The notes under the pieces are model-generated. The model was not told where the DNA came from. It ran no database searches and saw only the letters and a list, made by a program, of their open reading frames with translations. Made by a program: the position numbers and the translations under genes. A stretch of DNA of 64,000 bases from Flavobacterium faecale. Its GTDB lineage: Bacteria > Bacteroidota > Bacteroidia > Flavobacteriales > Flavobacteriaceae. Positions 42,809-52,307 of the stretch are shown here, one piece after another (position 1 is the first letter of the stretch; every line of letters begins with the position of its first letter). The stretch covers positions 3,880,001 to 3,944,000 of the forward strand of contig NZ_CP020918.1 of NCBI RefSeq assembly GCF_003076455.1. The letters are read 5' to 3'.

Positions 42809-44149
42809 TTAAATTTTATATTCTTCTAGCTTTCGGTATAAAGTAGCTATTCCAATTTCTAACAATCTGGCAGCTTCTGCTTTATTGCCATTAGTGTAGT
42901 TCAATACTTTTTGAATGTGCAGTTTTTCCATACTGTTTATAGCAAAGGCAGATAGTACAGTATCCCCACTATTCTCTTTATAATTTACAATCTCATAAGG
43001 TAAATCGGCAGACGTTAAAGAATTTGAAGAGGCCAAAATTACGGCTCTTTCTATTACGTTTTTAAGTTCCCGTACATTCCCTGACCAATTGTATTTTTCT
43101 AGATGCTCTAAAAAATCGTCCTCAATTTTTAGTGTCTGCTTATTGATTGCAAGTGAAAATTTTTCGACAAAAAAACTCGTAAGCGCACGTATATCCTTTA
43201 CACGAGCACGCAAAGGCGGCAAGTTTATTTCGAAAATATTCAATCTATAATATAAATCAGAACGAAAACGATGGGTCTCACTTTCTGTTTTTAAATTCCG
43301 ATTAGTGGCTGCAATTAACCTGAAGTTGGATTTTTTTGGACTACTATCTCCAACCGTTATATATTCATTGGTTTCTAATACTCGTAATAATTTTGCTTGC
43401 AAATCAATTGGCATCTCTCCTATTTCATCTAAGAATAGTGTACCTCCATTTGCTTCTTCAATAAAACCTTTCTTATCTTTTACAGCTCCTGTAAAAGCAC
43501 CTTGACGATGTCCAAACAATTCACTCTCTAGTAATTCTTTACTGAAAGTGCTACAATTTAAAGCCACGAATGACTTTCCTACTCGAGTGCTATTTTCGTG
43601 TATCGCTTGGGCAAAAACCTCTTTACCTGTTCCTGTTTCTCCTGTTAACAAAACAGTAGAATCAGTTATTGCTACTTTTTTGGCCAAGTCAATTACTTGT
43701 AACAATGCTTTGGATTTTCCTATAATAGCGTCAAAAGAATACTTGTTCATAATGCGCTTTTCCAACTGCTTCACTTTCTTTTGAAGTTGGACTTTTTCTA
43801 AGGCTTTATACAAAAGCGGAATTATTTTATCATTGTCGTCCCCTTTCACAATATAATCAAAGGCGCCATTTTTCATAGCTTGAACACCATCAGATATGTT
43901 GCCATAAGCAGTTAACAAAATCACTTCTATTAAAGGGAAATTAGTTTTTATCTTTTCAAGAAAATCTACTCCATTACCATCAGGAAGCTTTACATCACAA
44001 AGTACAACATCTATATCATTCTGTTCAAGTTTCTTGAATCCTGACTTCAAATCTGGAGCTTCAACGACCTCAAATCCCTCTGATTTTATAATCCTAGCGA
44101 GTAATCCACGAAGTTTTTCTTCGTCATCAATAATTAAAATATTTTTCAA
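42809..44149 (-). CDS. Sigma-54-dependent response regulator (NtrC family)
   Basis: A 446-aa activator. The receiver domain (1-120) has the phospho-Asp in 'VVLCDVKLPDGNG'. The AAA+ domain has Walker A 'GETGTGKE', the sigma-54 contact loop 'GAFTGA', 'GGTLFLDEIGEMPIDLQAKLLRVLE' and 'FRSDLYYRLNIFEINLPPLRAR'. The C-terminus is a Fis-type HTH ('NKAEAARLLEIGIATLYRKLEEY'). It is upstream of kdp on the same strand with a terminator between. With the downstream split KdpD/kinase pair it takes the place of the usual OmpR-type KdpE. Direct control of kdp is inference. Confidence 0.93.
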   Translation of the reverse strand: MKNILIIDDEEKLRGLLARIIKSEGFEVVEAPDLKSGFKKLEQNDIDVVLCDVKLPDGNGVDFLEKIKTNFPLIEVILLTAYGNISDGVQAMKNGAFDYIVKGDDNDKIIPLLYKALEKVQLQKKVKQLEKRIMNKYSFDAIIGKSKALLQVIDLAKKVAITDSTVLLTGETGTGKEVFAQAIHENSTRVGKSFVALNCSTFSKELLESELFGHRQGAFTGAVKDKKGFIEEANGGTLFLDEIGEMPIDLQAKLLRVLETNEYITVGDSSPKKSNFRLIAATNRNLKTESETHRFRSDLYYRLNIFEINLPPLRARVKDIRALTSFFVEKFSLAINKQTLKIEDDFLEHLEKYNWSGNVRELKNVIERAVILASSNSLTSADLPYEIVNYKENSGDTVLSAFAINSMEKLHIQKVLNYTNGNKAEAARLLEIGIATLYRKLEEYKI

Positions 44150-44248
44150 AAGGTCCTGTGTTTTATTGATGTAAAATTAGCTATTATTTACTTGCAATAA
44201 AATTAAATAACAATACACCAATACGTAAAAAAATTATCTCAATCAAAA

Positions 44249-44518
44249 TCACTTTTTAATTTCTTTTTGAATTATTAGGTTTTTATTCTTGGTATGATTC
44301 GAATAACTCCATAACATAAATAGTCCAAAAACTATTATTATAAAAGATATCCATTTTATCACTCTTTCAAAGAATGTTATTACTACTGCTTTTTCGTAAC
44401 TCGAAAAACCTTCCACTCCCATTGGACTTCGTCTGTAAAACTTTCGTCTATTAATCCAATAACGAAGACTTCCACCTATAATTAGAGCAATTACACCTAA
44501 AAACAATGCAGGATTCAT
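44249..44518 (-). CDS. Small two-helix membrane protein of conjugative elements
   Basis: An 89-aa protein with two helices (about 3-19 and 57-75). The segment 'YWINRRKFYRRSPMGVEGFSSYEKAVVITFFERVIKW' is a recurring motif of small proteins, sometimes wrongly named molybdenum ABC permease, carried by Bacteroidota ICEs near traN. It follows traN on the minus strand. The role is unknown. Confidence 0.6.
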   Translation of the reverse strand: MNPALFLGVIALIIGGSLRYWINRRKFYRRSPMGVEGFSSYEKAVVITFFERVIKWISFIIIVFGLFMLWSYSNHTKNKNLIIQKEIKK

Positions 44519-44693
44519 ATTTAAATATTTAAAAATTCAACAGTGCCAATGTACAAAAAAGCAACAGAAAATACCCTAATTATTTCATTATTAAATAGTT
44601 AAATAAACAACTATCATTTAAAAACGAAAGTGATTGTTAAACTATAAATAGTAAAACAATCACTTGGTCATTCGTTTTTAAAAACAAGGGAAA

Positions 44694-45635
44694 TCAATCG
44701 TTAAACCGTTTTGATCCTCTACCGTTTTTTTTAATTGGCTCCGTATTCTCCTGCTCGATTAGTTTAGATTTAAGTAAATCTGAATTCTTAATTTCTACTA
44801 TTTGCAATCGGCTGCCATTCTTCTCATGGAGTTCAATTCGAAGTACTTTATCATCTGCAATCGTAAATTGATCCAAAACAAAAACATTTCTTGAGACTGT
44901 TTTTCCTAACACCTCATCTATGGATTTATAAACTCTTATTGGATGTTTTGTTACTTCTTGTATGACGGTGCGCTTTGCTTTCTTTTTATCTACTATTTTA
45001 AAATTAATAAAATCAATAGGAAATGAAACGAAGCTTGAATTCTTAATTTGTGTATGAAAATAATATTTGTCACCATTAATATAAATGCCTTTCAATAGAA
45101 ATTCTATTCCAAATTTTCTTGCACCAATCTGCTTTATAAAATGCTTGTCTTTATTGTAGATGTCCTCCATAATTTCGTCAACCTGGTAGGGTGAACTTTT
45201 CCCTAGCTCTTCAAAAAGAACTTGATTTGAATAATACTTCCAATCGTTTTTCTTGTTTTTTGATAAACTATAATTGGTAACTATCGGACAAGAATTGTAG
45301 AAGACATTAAAGCTATAGAAGGTGCCATCTTCGGTAATTACTGAAAAATTGGTTTCTTCTTCAAAATCTCTAGTGGATGCTTTAACTCGTAAAACATTAC
45401 CAGCATCATCAGCTTTACTCGCAACCAAGCTGTTGCTACCTAAATCGACATATCGAATAACAGAAGGAAACAGTAGATGACAAGTTTTATCGAATGTCAC
45501 TTCTATAGTGTAGGGTTCTATTATACTTAAATTTTTCTTTTCGCTCGTACACAAAGAACCTTGTGCCTGTGTAATTGATGTGATTCCTAACATTAGAATT
45601 AGGATCATTAAAATATTTTTTACAGCTGTTTTCAT
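44694..45635 (-). CDS. traN: Conjugative transposon protein TraN (DUF4138)
   Basis: A 313-aa exported protein with signal peptide MKTAVKNILMILILMLGITS...AQG. The body holds 'IEPYTIEVTFDKTCHLLFPSVIRYVDLGSNSLVASKADDAGNVLRVKAS' and 'NDKVLRIELHEKNGSRLQIVEI'-type strands (seen as DDKVLRIELHEKNGSR), diagnostic of TraN. It is a VirB9-like outer core part of the T4SS. It is the last core gene of the tra operon here. Confidence 0.92.
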   Translation of the reverse strand: MKTAVKNILMILILMLGITSITQAQGSLCTSEKKNLSIIEPYTIEVTFDKTCHLLFPSVIRYVDLGSNSLVASKADDAGNVLRVKASTRDFEEETNFSVITEDGTFYSFNVFYNSCPIVTNYSLSKNKKNDWKYYSNQVLFEELGKSSPYQVDEIMEDIYNKDKHFIKQIGARKFGIEFLLKGIYINGDKYYFHTQIKNSSFVSFPIDFINFKIVDKKKAKRTVIQEVTKHPIRVYKSIDEVLGKTVSRNVFVLDQFTIADDKVLRIELHEKNGSRLQIVEIKNSDLLKSKLIEQENTEPIKKNGRGSKRFND

Positions 45636-45661
45636 TTTTATACAATTTAGTTTTTAAACAA

Positions 45662-46924
45662 TTATTTTTTTGATACTAGCAACACTTGCAGTCCTGCTTT
45701 GATGGTAACTTTTGGAGTCTTGATTTTTTTCGAAAAATAATTTGAAACTCCTTGGACTAATCCTCGGCTTAAATCACCCGCAATCTGTTGTCCAGCTGAA
45801 GTTGACAGCATGATACTACTGCCAGAAGTCTGTCCCATATTTGCTGCCATATCGGTCATAGCAGTACGTTCTGGAGAATAAGGAACTGTTAATCCCTGTT
45901 GACCGTCCAAACCATAAACAGTCAATTCTATAGGCAAAATATTTTCCTCAAATGCAATAGAGGTAATTTTCAACTGCAATCTTCCTTGCTGAAACCTGGA
46001 ATTTGCCGTTACTACAGTTCCGCTTGGGATAATCTTACCCTGTATCCTAGCGGACTCCAACAATCGTAAGCTAACACTGCTTTCCTCGGTTACAACTTGT
46101 GTTTCCTGAATAACAGCGCGAATACTATTCTTTGCTAGTTGTTGATTATTGCTATTGAAATTAGTACCAATCAGCGGTAAAAAGGGATCTGCTTCAATTT
46201 CTTGATGCAAAGTCGAAACAACATTGTGCTTTTCTGCAATTATGGACACAAAGGCTTCCTTAGATGGTGAAGAGCTGGTAATAGTTTTGTTTTCTGTATC
46301 AGCTGAATGGGTAGGCAAGTATTTAGCGGCCATCTGATAGGATTTTTCCATTAGCTCTAACTGATTGTCAACAATATTGGTCGGTGTTTCTTCCTTTCTT
46401 GCTAATTCTTTTTTCACCTCATCTAATTGTTTGCGTAATTCCTGCGTTTCAGAATTATCCTTATTATAAAAACTACCTAATGTATTTTGTGCATTGCGAT
46501 AGCTATTCAACGATGCATTATTAGTAACTTCATCTTGCTTTTCAGGTACCTCCTGCAAAGATCCTTCTGTACTACCTTCATTCCAGTAATCCGATAGCGA
46601 CGTGAGCGCATTTTGTTTCTCTTGATTTTTATGATCTAATATTTCCTGTTCATAGGCTTTTTGCTTATCCGTTTCTAAACTGATAGTTGTAGCTTGTGGA
46701 ACAGAATCATTTAACCCTAGAATCTGAATGTTTTTTAAGTTTTCAGACGGTTTAAAGATCAAATACATACAGCCAAAAAACAGTATGCCCATCAGCGCAA
46801 AGATGATTGGCTTTTTCATTTTTTCTACTTTAGTCTCCCTGCTTTCTACAATCTCGTCAGAAGCAGTATTCATTCCAGCATCTGTAATAAAAACTGGATT
46901 ATCAACATTTTCATTTTTTTTCAT
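45662..46924 (-). CDS. traM: Conjugative transposon protein TraM
   Basis: A 420-aa protein with one N-terminal helix (about 38-55), a long coiled/charged region, and a C-terminal VirB10-like domain: 'LLESARIQGKIIPSGTVVTANSRFQQGRLQLKITSIAFEENILPIELTVYGLDGQQGLTVP'. It spans inner to outer membrane in the T4SS. It lies 26 bp upstream of traN. Confidence 0.93.
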   Translation of the reverse strand: MKKNENVDNPVFITDAGMNTASDEIVESRETKVEKMKKPIIFALMGILFFGCMYLIFKPSENLKNIQILGLNDSVPQATTISLETDKQKAYEQEILDHKNQEKQNALTSLSDYWNEGSTEGSLQEVPEKQDEVTNNASLNSYRNAQNTLGSFYNKDNSETQELRKQLDEVKKELARKEETPTNIVDNQLELMEKSYQMAAKYLPTHSADTENKTITSSSPSKEAFVSIIAEKHNVVSTLHQEIEADPFLPLIGTNFNSNNQQLAKNSIRAVIQETQVVTEESSVSLRLLESARIQGKIIPSGTVVTANSRFQQGRLQLKITSIAFEENILPIELTVYGLDGQQGLTVPYSPERTAMTDMAANMGQTSGSSIMLSTSAGQQIAGDLSRGLVQGVSNYFSKKIKTPKVTIKAGLQVLLVSKK

Positions 46925-47000
46925 CTCTTCTATTATTTAGTTATTTACCAACACTACTCTTTACAATGATTTTGAGGCTCACATATCTTGCTCCACTAAT

Positions 47001-47156
47001 TCAGATTAAACTAAAAATTAAACCTAGCAAGGTTGCTATTAGATATCCTACAAAGCCAATTACTATGTATCTATTTTGTTTTCGTGCGGGTAACTTTTTC
47101 CATTTTTGCTCAACTTCATTGATCCATAAATCAATTGTTATTCGAATTGCTTTCAT
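47001..47156 (-). CDS. traL: Conjugative transposon protein TraL (51 aa)
   Basis: The frame from ATG (47154-47156) to TGA (47001-47003) gives 51 aa: a charged head (MKAIRITIDLWINEVEQKWK, then KLPARKQNR) and one helix (YIVIGFVGYLIATLLGLIFS). It sits between traK and traM, the exact place of traL in CTnDOT-like elements, and has the same size class and topology. Confidence 0.75.
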   Translation of the reverse strand: MKAIRITIDLWINEVEQKWKKLPARKQNRYIVIGFVGYLIATLLGLIFSLI

Positions 47157-47167
47157 CTTTTCAATAG

Positions 47168-47791
47168 TTAACGTTCGATAATTTCCAAATCCTTATTTTC
47201 CAAAACTGTAAATTTCTCGATGTTAAACCCTTGTGGATTGTTATCGGAACGAACAGAATTCACAAGGAAACAAGAAGTAACAAGATTCCGCTTGGTTACA
47301 TTACTTGACCGAATGATGAACTGTTTTGAATACGTTTTAACAGCATAAGGATAGGTTTCGAAATCACATACCACACTATCAACTTCAAGTCGTTGTTGTA
47401 CGTTACCAGAAATGATCCTGTTGTAATATCCTTTTTCCGCTAAGTCTTTGTAATAATCAAAAGCACTTTTATCTGCTAGATTAAATGCTCTTTTCATATT
47501 ATTCTCAATCGCATTTTTGTCTGGTGCTAGTGTAAAGAAAAGATCGTGAAATCGTCGTACATGCTCTCGCGCTTCTACTGGTCGATTGATAGAAGCGTCT
47601 TGAGCAAGAGCCAACATTAGCGATTTTCCATTGTCTAATACATACACTTTCTGACGTTGCAATTCAGCGAATCTGTACGATTCCCAAACAGCATAACCTG
47701 ATATACTAATACACAACACTGCAAAAACGAGTGCATAAAGTCTAATTTGCCTGAAACTATTTTCGATGTTTCTTAAAGTTTTAAATTCCAT
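47168..47791 (-). CDS. traK: Conjugative transposon protein TraK
   Basis: A 207-aa protein with one N-terminal helix (about 18-36) and a periplasmic VirB8-like domain. The motifs 'RNIENSFRQIRLYALVF', 'LMLALAQDASINRPVEAREHVRRFHDLFFTLAPDKNAIE' and 'SVVCDFETYPYAVKTYSKQFIIRSSN' are highly typical of TraK. It connects the inner-membrane complex of the T4SS. Confidence 0.95.
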   Translation of the reverse strand: MEFKTLRNIENSFRQIRLYALVFAVLCISISGYAVWESYRFAELQRQKVYVLDNGKSLMLALAQDASINRPVEAREHVRRFHDLFFTLAPDKNAIENNMKRAFNLADKSAFDYYKDLAEKGYYNRIISGNVQQRLEVDSVVCDFETYPYAVKTYSKQFIIRSSNVTKRNLVTSCFLVNSVRSDNNPQGFNIEKFTVLENKDLEIIER

Positions 47792-47811
47792 TTCACCTTA
47801 ATTTTAAATTG

Positions 47812-48813
47812 TTATTTCATTAGTCTTCCACCAATATTCCCAGCGACAGAACCTGTACCAGCTCCAACAATATTTCCAGTTTTTGAGGTCGTTTGATTTA
47901 TATTTCGAACAAAATTCCCTGCACCACCAGCCTGAATAATCCAGCCAGTCACGGTAGGAATAGTAAAATAGCCTATGATACCAATAATCATAAAGATGAT
48001 GTAGACCGTACTGGAAGAATCAGGTATAAAATTGGGATCAGCCAAACTGTCAATATCCTTTTGGAGTATTAACGATTGGATCTTAGACAACATCGCACTA
48101 AACAGATCTGAAACTGGCAACCACAGGTACACACTAATGTATCGGGTTAACCACTGCGTCAAAGTAGATTGGAACCCATCCCAGACTGAAATAGCAAATG
48201 CAATGGGACCAAGTATGGAGAGCACTATTAAGAAGAATGTTCGAATCGTATCTATGACGAGTGCAGCCGCTTGAAAAAGCACTTCTAAAAATTCACGAAA
48301 ACTATCCCGAATCATTTTCTTTACCTCGTACATTTCTCTTTCGATGTACATACCCGATATGGTTGCCAAATCGGAAGGTGTCCATCCGAGTTCCTCTAGT
48401 TTTTTATCAAATTCTTCATCAGATGCTAAATAAGCCGTCTCTGGATTTCGAAGCATAGCCTCTCTCTCCAGTAGGTCTTTTTGCTGTTGCAACGCATTCA
48501 AATCTAAAACTTGACTTTCTAATATGCTATGTGTTCCTTGCACTACTGGACTCAATACTCCATTAAGCGTTCCTAAAACAACGGTTGGGAAAAATGTAAT
48601 GCACATGCCTATAGCAAATGGTCTCAGTAACGGAAAGACGTCTATCGGTTCGGCACTACTCAGAGCTTGCCACACTTTTAACGCTATATAAAACAAAGCA
48701 CCCAATCCAGCCAACCCTTTAGCAATTGCAGCCATGTCTGCCGATAAGGACATCATTTCGTCATACAACGAACGCAATACTTCATGAAGATTACTAAATT
48801 CCATGATTACCAA
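47812..48813 (-). CDS. traJ: Conjugative transposon protein TraJ
   Basis: A 333-aa membrane protein with about six to seven helices: 'AAIAKGLAGLGALFYIALKVWQALS', 'PFAIGMCITFFPTVVLGTLN', 'FLIVLSILGPIAFAISVWDGFQ', 'FMIIGIIGYFTIPTVTGWIIQAGG'. These are TraJ signatures; it acts like VirB6 in the channel. Its start overlaps the traI stop by 7 bp. Confidence 0.94.
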   Translation of the reverse strand: MVIMEFSNLHEVLRSLYDEMMSLSADMAAIAKGLAGLGALFYIALKVWQALSSAEPIDVFPLLRPFAIGMCITFFPTVVLGTLNGVLSPVVQGTHSILESQVLDLNALQQQKDLLEREAMLRNPETAYLASDEEFDKKLEELGWTPSDLATISGMYIEREMYEVKKMIRDSFREFLEVLFQAAALVIDTIRTFFLIVLSILGPIAFAISVWDGFQSTLTQWLTRYISVYLWLPVSDLFSAMLSKIQSLILQKDIDSLADPNFIPDSSSTVYIIFMIIGIIGYFTIPTVTGWIIQAGGAGNFVRNINQTTSKTGNIVGAGTGSVAGNIGGRLMK

Positions 48814-49439
48814 TATTTCTGATTAGCCGTTCCGTATAAATCCAACACTCTTTGGCTGTTATTGGCTTTCTTAGCTCGCAGATAACTAACCGAAATATTT
48901 TTATTCGTGAAGTAGCGAACCAAGTTATGGTACTCTTTTACTTTTACATACACTTGGTCAATAATGTCCATTCGCTCTTTATCATTGAGCGACAAACTAG
49001 AAGAATTTACAATTTGCTTTAGCTCTTTCAACAATTCTGTACTTTCATTGAGTAAGATCGAATACCCATTGGCAATGGCTGTTAGTTCTTGTTCATTGAA
49101 ATTTGGATCGTTCAACATTTTACCAAAATTATTTACATACATCTCAGAAACATCACCAACAAGTAGCACAGTCTGCTGCACTTTTCGAGCATCTTTTACC
49201 AGATTGTTGACCGCCTTTAGCTTGTCATAATATTCCTTTCCTTGATTATACACTTTTTGCACTTCTTTAAAGTTGTTAATCATATTGGTCGCTGTGGTCG
49301 AAGTTTGAATAATCTGTCTTGCTGAATTGACTATTCCTTGCGCTAAATTGGTAGGATCTGTTACCACCCACTGTGCTTTAACGCTCGGCATGACAGTAAC
49401 TAATAGTACCATACATACCATGATTTTTAAATTTTTCAT
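48807..49439 (-). CDS. traI: Conjugative transposon protein TraI (DUF4141)
   Basis: A 210-aa secreted protein (signal peptide MKNLKIMVCMVLLVTVMPSVKAQ). The motifs 'QWVVTDPTNLAQGIVNSARQIIQTSTTATNMINNFKEVQKVYNQGKEYYDKLKAVNNLVKDA' and 'TANQKYW' at the end mark DUF4141/TraI, a VirB5-like helical pilus component. This is not the F-plasmid relaxase of the same name. Confidence 0.93.
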   Translation of the reverse strand: MKNLKIMVCMVLLVTVMPSVKAQWVVTDPTNLAQGIVNSARQIIQTSTTATNMINNFKEVQKVYNQGKEYYDKLKAVNNLVKDARKVQQTVLLVGDVSEMYVNNFGKMLNDPNFNEQELTAIANGYSILLNESTELLKELKQIVNSSSLSLNDKERMDIIDQVYVKVKEYHNLVRYFTNKNISVSYLRAKKANNSQRVLDLYGTANQKYW

Positions 49440-49463
49440 TTGTATTCGTTATTAAAATGTTTA

Positions 49464-51968
49464 CTAATTATTTTCTTTTTCTCTTTTATCAAGAGCTAAC
49501 CTTTTAATAGCTTGCTCTACATTTCCATCCAGTTCTCCCGCAAGACGCATCACTTCCATCTTTTCCGTTTCTTCTGTGGTATAGGCTAAATATTCTTCGA
49601 AACTAACTTCTGTGGCATATACTGCAGAATGCGTTCCCCCTAGCCCAATCCATACTTCTTTGTAAAGTCTATTAGGATCATTGTTCATATTAATCGAAAG
49701 TACCTGCGCTTTCTCTTTTTCAGTAAGACCAAGCATAGCCTGTATGTCATCAAATTTGTTCATGTATTTACGCTGGTCAAGGAGTATTTTACAATCTGAA
49801 TTATTGATAATACTTTCCTTTACAATTGGTGATTGAATAATATCATCTACCTCTTGAGTTACCACTATCGCTTCTCCAAAAAACTTCCGCACCGTTTTAA
49901 AAAGGTATTTGATGTATTCCGCCATTCCTTCTTTGGCGATCGCTTTCCAAGCTTCTTCAATCAGGATTAGCTTTCGTATTCCCTTCAAACGACGCATCTT
50001 ATTGATGAAAACCTCCATAATAATGATCGTCACAATTGGAAAAAGAATTTTATGATCCTTGATGGCGTCAATTTCGAAAACAATAAATCGCTTAGAAAGT
50101 AAGTCCAATTGCTTCTCTGAGTTCAGCAGGTAATCATATTCTCCACCTTTGTAATAGGGTTCTAATACATTGAGAAAGTTGTCAATATCAAAGTCTTTTT
50201 CTCGTACCTTTTTATCTTCCAATACCTTTCTATATTCTCCTTGCACAAATTCATAAAATCCGTTGAAGGAAGGAAATTCATCCTTCTGCTTAATCCTTTC
50301 AATATAACCGCTCACGGCATTTGAAAGTGCCACTTCTTCGGACCGTGTTGGCGGTTCATCATCCCGTTTCCATAATGTGAGAATCAAAGTTTTGACACTT
50401 TCTCTTTTCTCAATATCGAATATGCCATCATCGGTGTAGAAAGGATTAAAAGCAATTGGATTATCTTCGGTGTACGTGAAATATACCCCATCTTCTCCCT
50501 TGGTTTTTCCTTTGATGAGTTCGCACAAACCTTGATACGAATTTCCCGTATCCACTAATAACACATGCGCACCTTGCTCGTAATATTGTCTGACCATGTG
50601 ATTGGTAAAAAATGACTTTCCCGAACCTGAAGGGCCAAGAATGAACTTATTCCGATTCGTAATAATACCTCGTTTCATCGGCAAATCTGAAATGTCCAAA
50701 TGAATTGGTTTTCCTGTAAGTCGGTCAGCCATTTTAATTCCGAAAGGAGACGGTGAACTTTTATAATTCGTTTCCTCCGTAAAAAAACAAAGGGCAGGTT
50801 CTATGAAAGTGTAAAAACTTTCTTCACTAGGAAAATCTCCTGCATTCCCTGGCATTCCTGCCCAATAAAGCGTAGCAACATCGGTTGTGTTGTGCCTTGG
50901 TTTGCATTCCATCAACGCCAAAGCACTACCTGTATCGTTCTTTAACTGTTTTAGTTCTGCTGGATTATCAGACCACGCCATTACATTGAAATGTGCTCGA
51001 ATAGAAGCATGACCGAAAGAATGTGCTTCGTTCAAATAGCGTTCTATCCATTCTTTGTTGATTTGATTAGCTCTGCTATAGCGTGCCAACGAATGCATGT
51101 TTCGTGCGGACTTCTCAAACTTACGCAGGTTGTCCTCACTGTTATCCAAAAAAAGATACTGGTTGTAAATGTGATTGCAAGACAACAATAATCCGACAGG
51201 TGCGGCAAAAGACAAGAGACAATCACTCCTATCGGTGGACAGTTTTTCGTAACGAGTTTTTGCAGATACAGAACTTGGCAAATCATCGGTATCGGACAAC
51301 GTATGCAAACACAATCTTTTGTTTCCAATACGAACTTCTTCCGCTCCCAAACCAATATCCTGCATTGGTGTTCCCTCCTCTCTTGATAGACTTAGGTATT
51401 GCTCCAATAATCCTTGTTTGTCATTTGTTCCTATGATGTCTTCTTCACTTAATCGCTCCAATTTTATAAAACCGGAATCATTGACGATACGCTCAAATTG
51501 CGCCACCGATTCCATAAAACGAGAAATGGTTTCCTTATCTCTTATTTCTTTTGGAATAAGTACCCCTTTGCAAAGCGATGAGAAATTACTCTGCATTCGC
51601 ATGCGCTCTTTCGTAGTTTTTGTTAAGAACAGATAGCAATAATGATTGAGAAACGGACGTTCATTAAAATGTTGCTGGTACGATTTTGCCAAAAAACTCA
51701 AATCTTCTTTTGCAATTTCAGGAGCATAATTTTCCTTGATGTACCAATCCTGTTTGTGTACCACCGTATAATCAGGCAACGTTTTTATAGCCTTGTGCCA
51801 AGCGGAATGAATCGCTTCATATTCCGCAGAGGCTACTGTGAAAAGTTCTGGTAGCTGTACTCGAAAACATGCGGTGATATCAGCATCCTTGGAGATAATG
51901 CAATTATGTTCTACTGCCAACAACGGAAACTTAGATTCCAATGTCGTTGCTTTTGATTTATTTCTCAT
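49464..51968 (-). CDS. traG: Conjugative transposon ATPase TraG (VirB4 type)
   Basis: An 834-aa cytoplasmic ATPase. The C-terminal motor has Walker A 'FILGPSGSGKSFFTNHM' (about 450), Walker B 'KLILIEEAWKAIAKEGMAEYIKYLFKTVRKFFGE' and 'VTQEVDDIIQ'. The N-terminal half matches VirB4-type TraG. It energises T4SS assembly and substrate passage. Its start overlaps the traF stop by 4 bp. Confidence 0.96.
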   Translation of the reverse strand: MRNKSKATTLESKFPLLAVEHNCIISKDADITACFRVQLPELFTVASAEYEAIHSAWHKAIKTLPDYTVVHKQDWYIKENYAPEIAKEDLSFLAKSYQQHFNERPFLNHYCYLFLTKTTKERMRMQSNFSSLCKGVLIPKEIRDKETISRFMESVAQFERIVNDSGFIKLERLSEEDIIGTNDKQGLLEQYLSLSREEGTPMQDIGLGAEEVRIGNKRLCLHTLSDTDDLPSSVSAKTRYEKLSTDRSDCLLSFAAPVGLLLSCNHIYNQYLFLDNSEDNLRKFEKSARNMHSLARYSRANQINKEWIERYLNEAHSFGHASIRAHFNVMAWSDNPAELKQLKNDTGSALALMECKPRHNTTDVATLYWAGMPGNAGDFPSEESFYTFIEPALCFFTEETNYKSSPSPFGIKMADRLTGKPIHLDISDLPMKRGIITNRNKFILGPSGSGKSFFTNHMVRQYYEQGAHVLLVDTGNSYQGLCELIKGKTKGEDGVYFTYTEDNPIAFNPFYTDDGIFDIEKRESVKTLILTLWKRDDEPPTRSEEVALSNAVSGYIERIKQKDEFPSFNGFYEFVQGEYRKVLEDKKVREKDFDIDNFLNVLEPYYKGGEYDYLLNSEKQLDLLSKRFIVFEIDAIKDHKILFPIVTIIIMEVFINKMRRLKGIRKLILIEEAWKAIAKEGMAEYIKYLFKTVRKFFGEAIVVTQEVDDIIQSPIVKESIINNSDCKILLDQRKYMNKFDDIQAMLGLTEKEKAQVLSINMNNDPNRLYKEVWIGLGGTHSAVYATEVSFEEYLAYTTEETEKMEVMRLAGELDGNVEQAIKRLALDKREKENN

Positions 51969-52297
51969 AGCTGGTACAATTTGGAGTTGAACTTGAAATA
52001 ACGATACACAGGCTTAGGACAGATGATGTATCGTGGATGTCGTTTATTGGCTCCCACTTTCATCAAGCCATGTTCACCATACTTTTTATTTAGTGAAAAA
52101 GTTTGCCACACCAATAGCGATCCCCCACCGATTCCGATAAACAGACACAGATAAGAATTGACTCCAGTCATGTACAAGATCATTATCAGGATAAGCATCC
52201 CGAGCAGTCCACCTGCGAATAGGAACAAGTACTGTGCTTTAAGTCCTTTAAATTCTACCGTTCTTCCAATGCCTTTATTAATATTATACGTATTCAT
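51965..52297 (-). CDS. traF: Conjugative transposon protein TraF (DUF4133)
   Basis: A 110-aa inner-membrane protein with two helices: 'GIGRTVEFKGLKAQYLFLFAGGLLGMLILIMILYMTGV' and 'LCLFIGIGGGSLLVWQTFSLNKKYG'. The sequence pattern and size fit DUF4133/TraF, a VirB3-like protein. It overlaps traG by 4 bp and follows traE by 10 bp. Confidence 0.93.
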   Translation of the reverse strand: MNTYNINKGIGRTVEFKGLKAQYLFLFAGGLLGMLILIMILYMTGVNSYLCLFIGIGGGSLLVWQTFSLNKKYGEHGLMKVGANKRHPRYIICPKPVYRYFKFNSKLYQL

Positions 52298-52307
52298 ACC
52301 GCAAATA

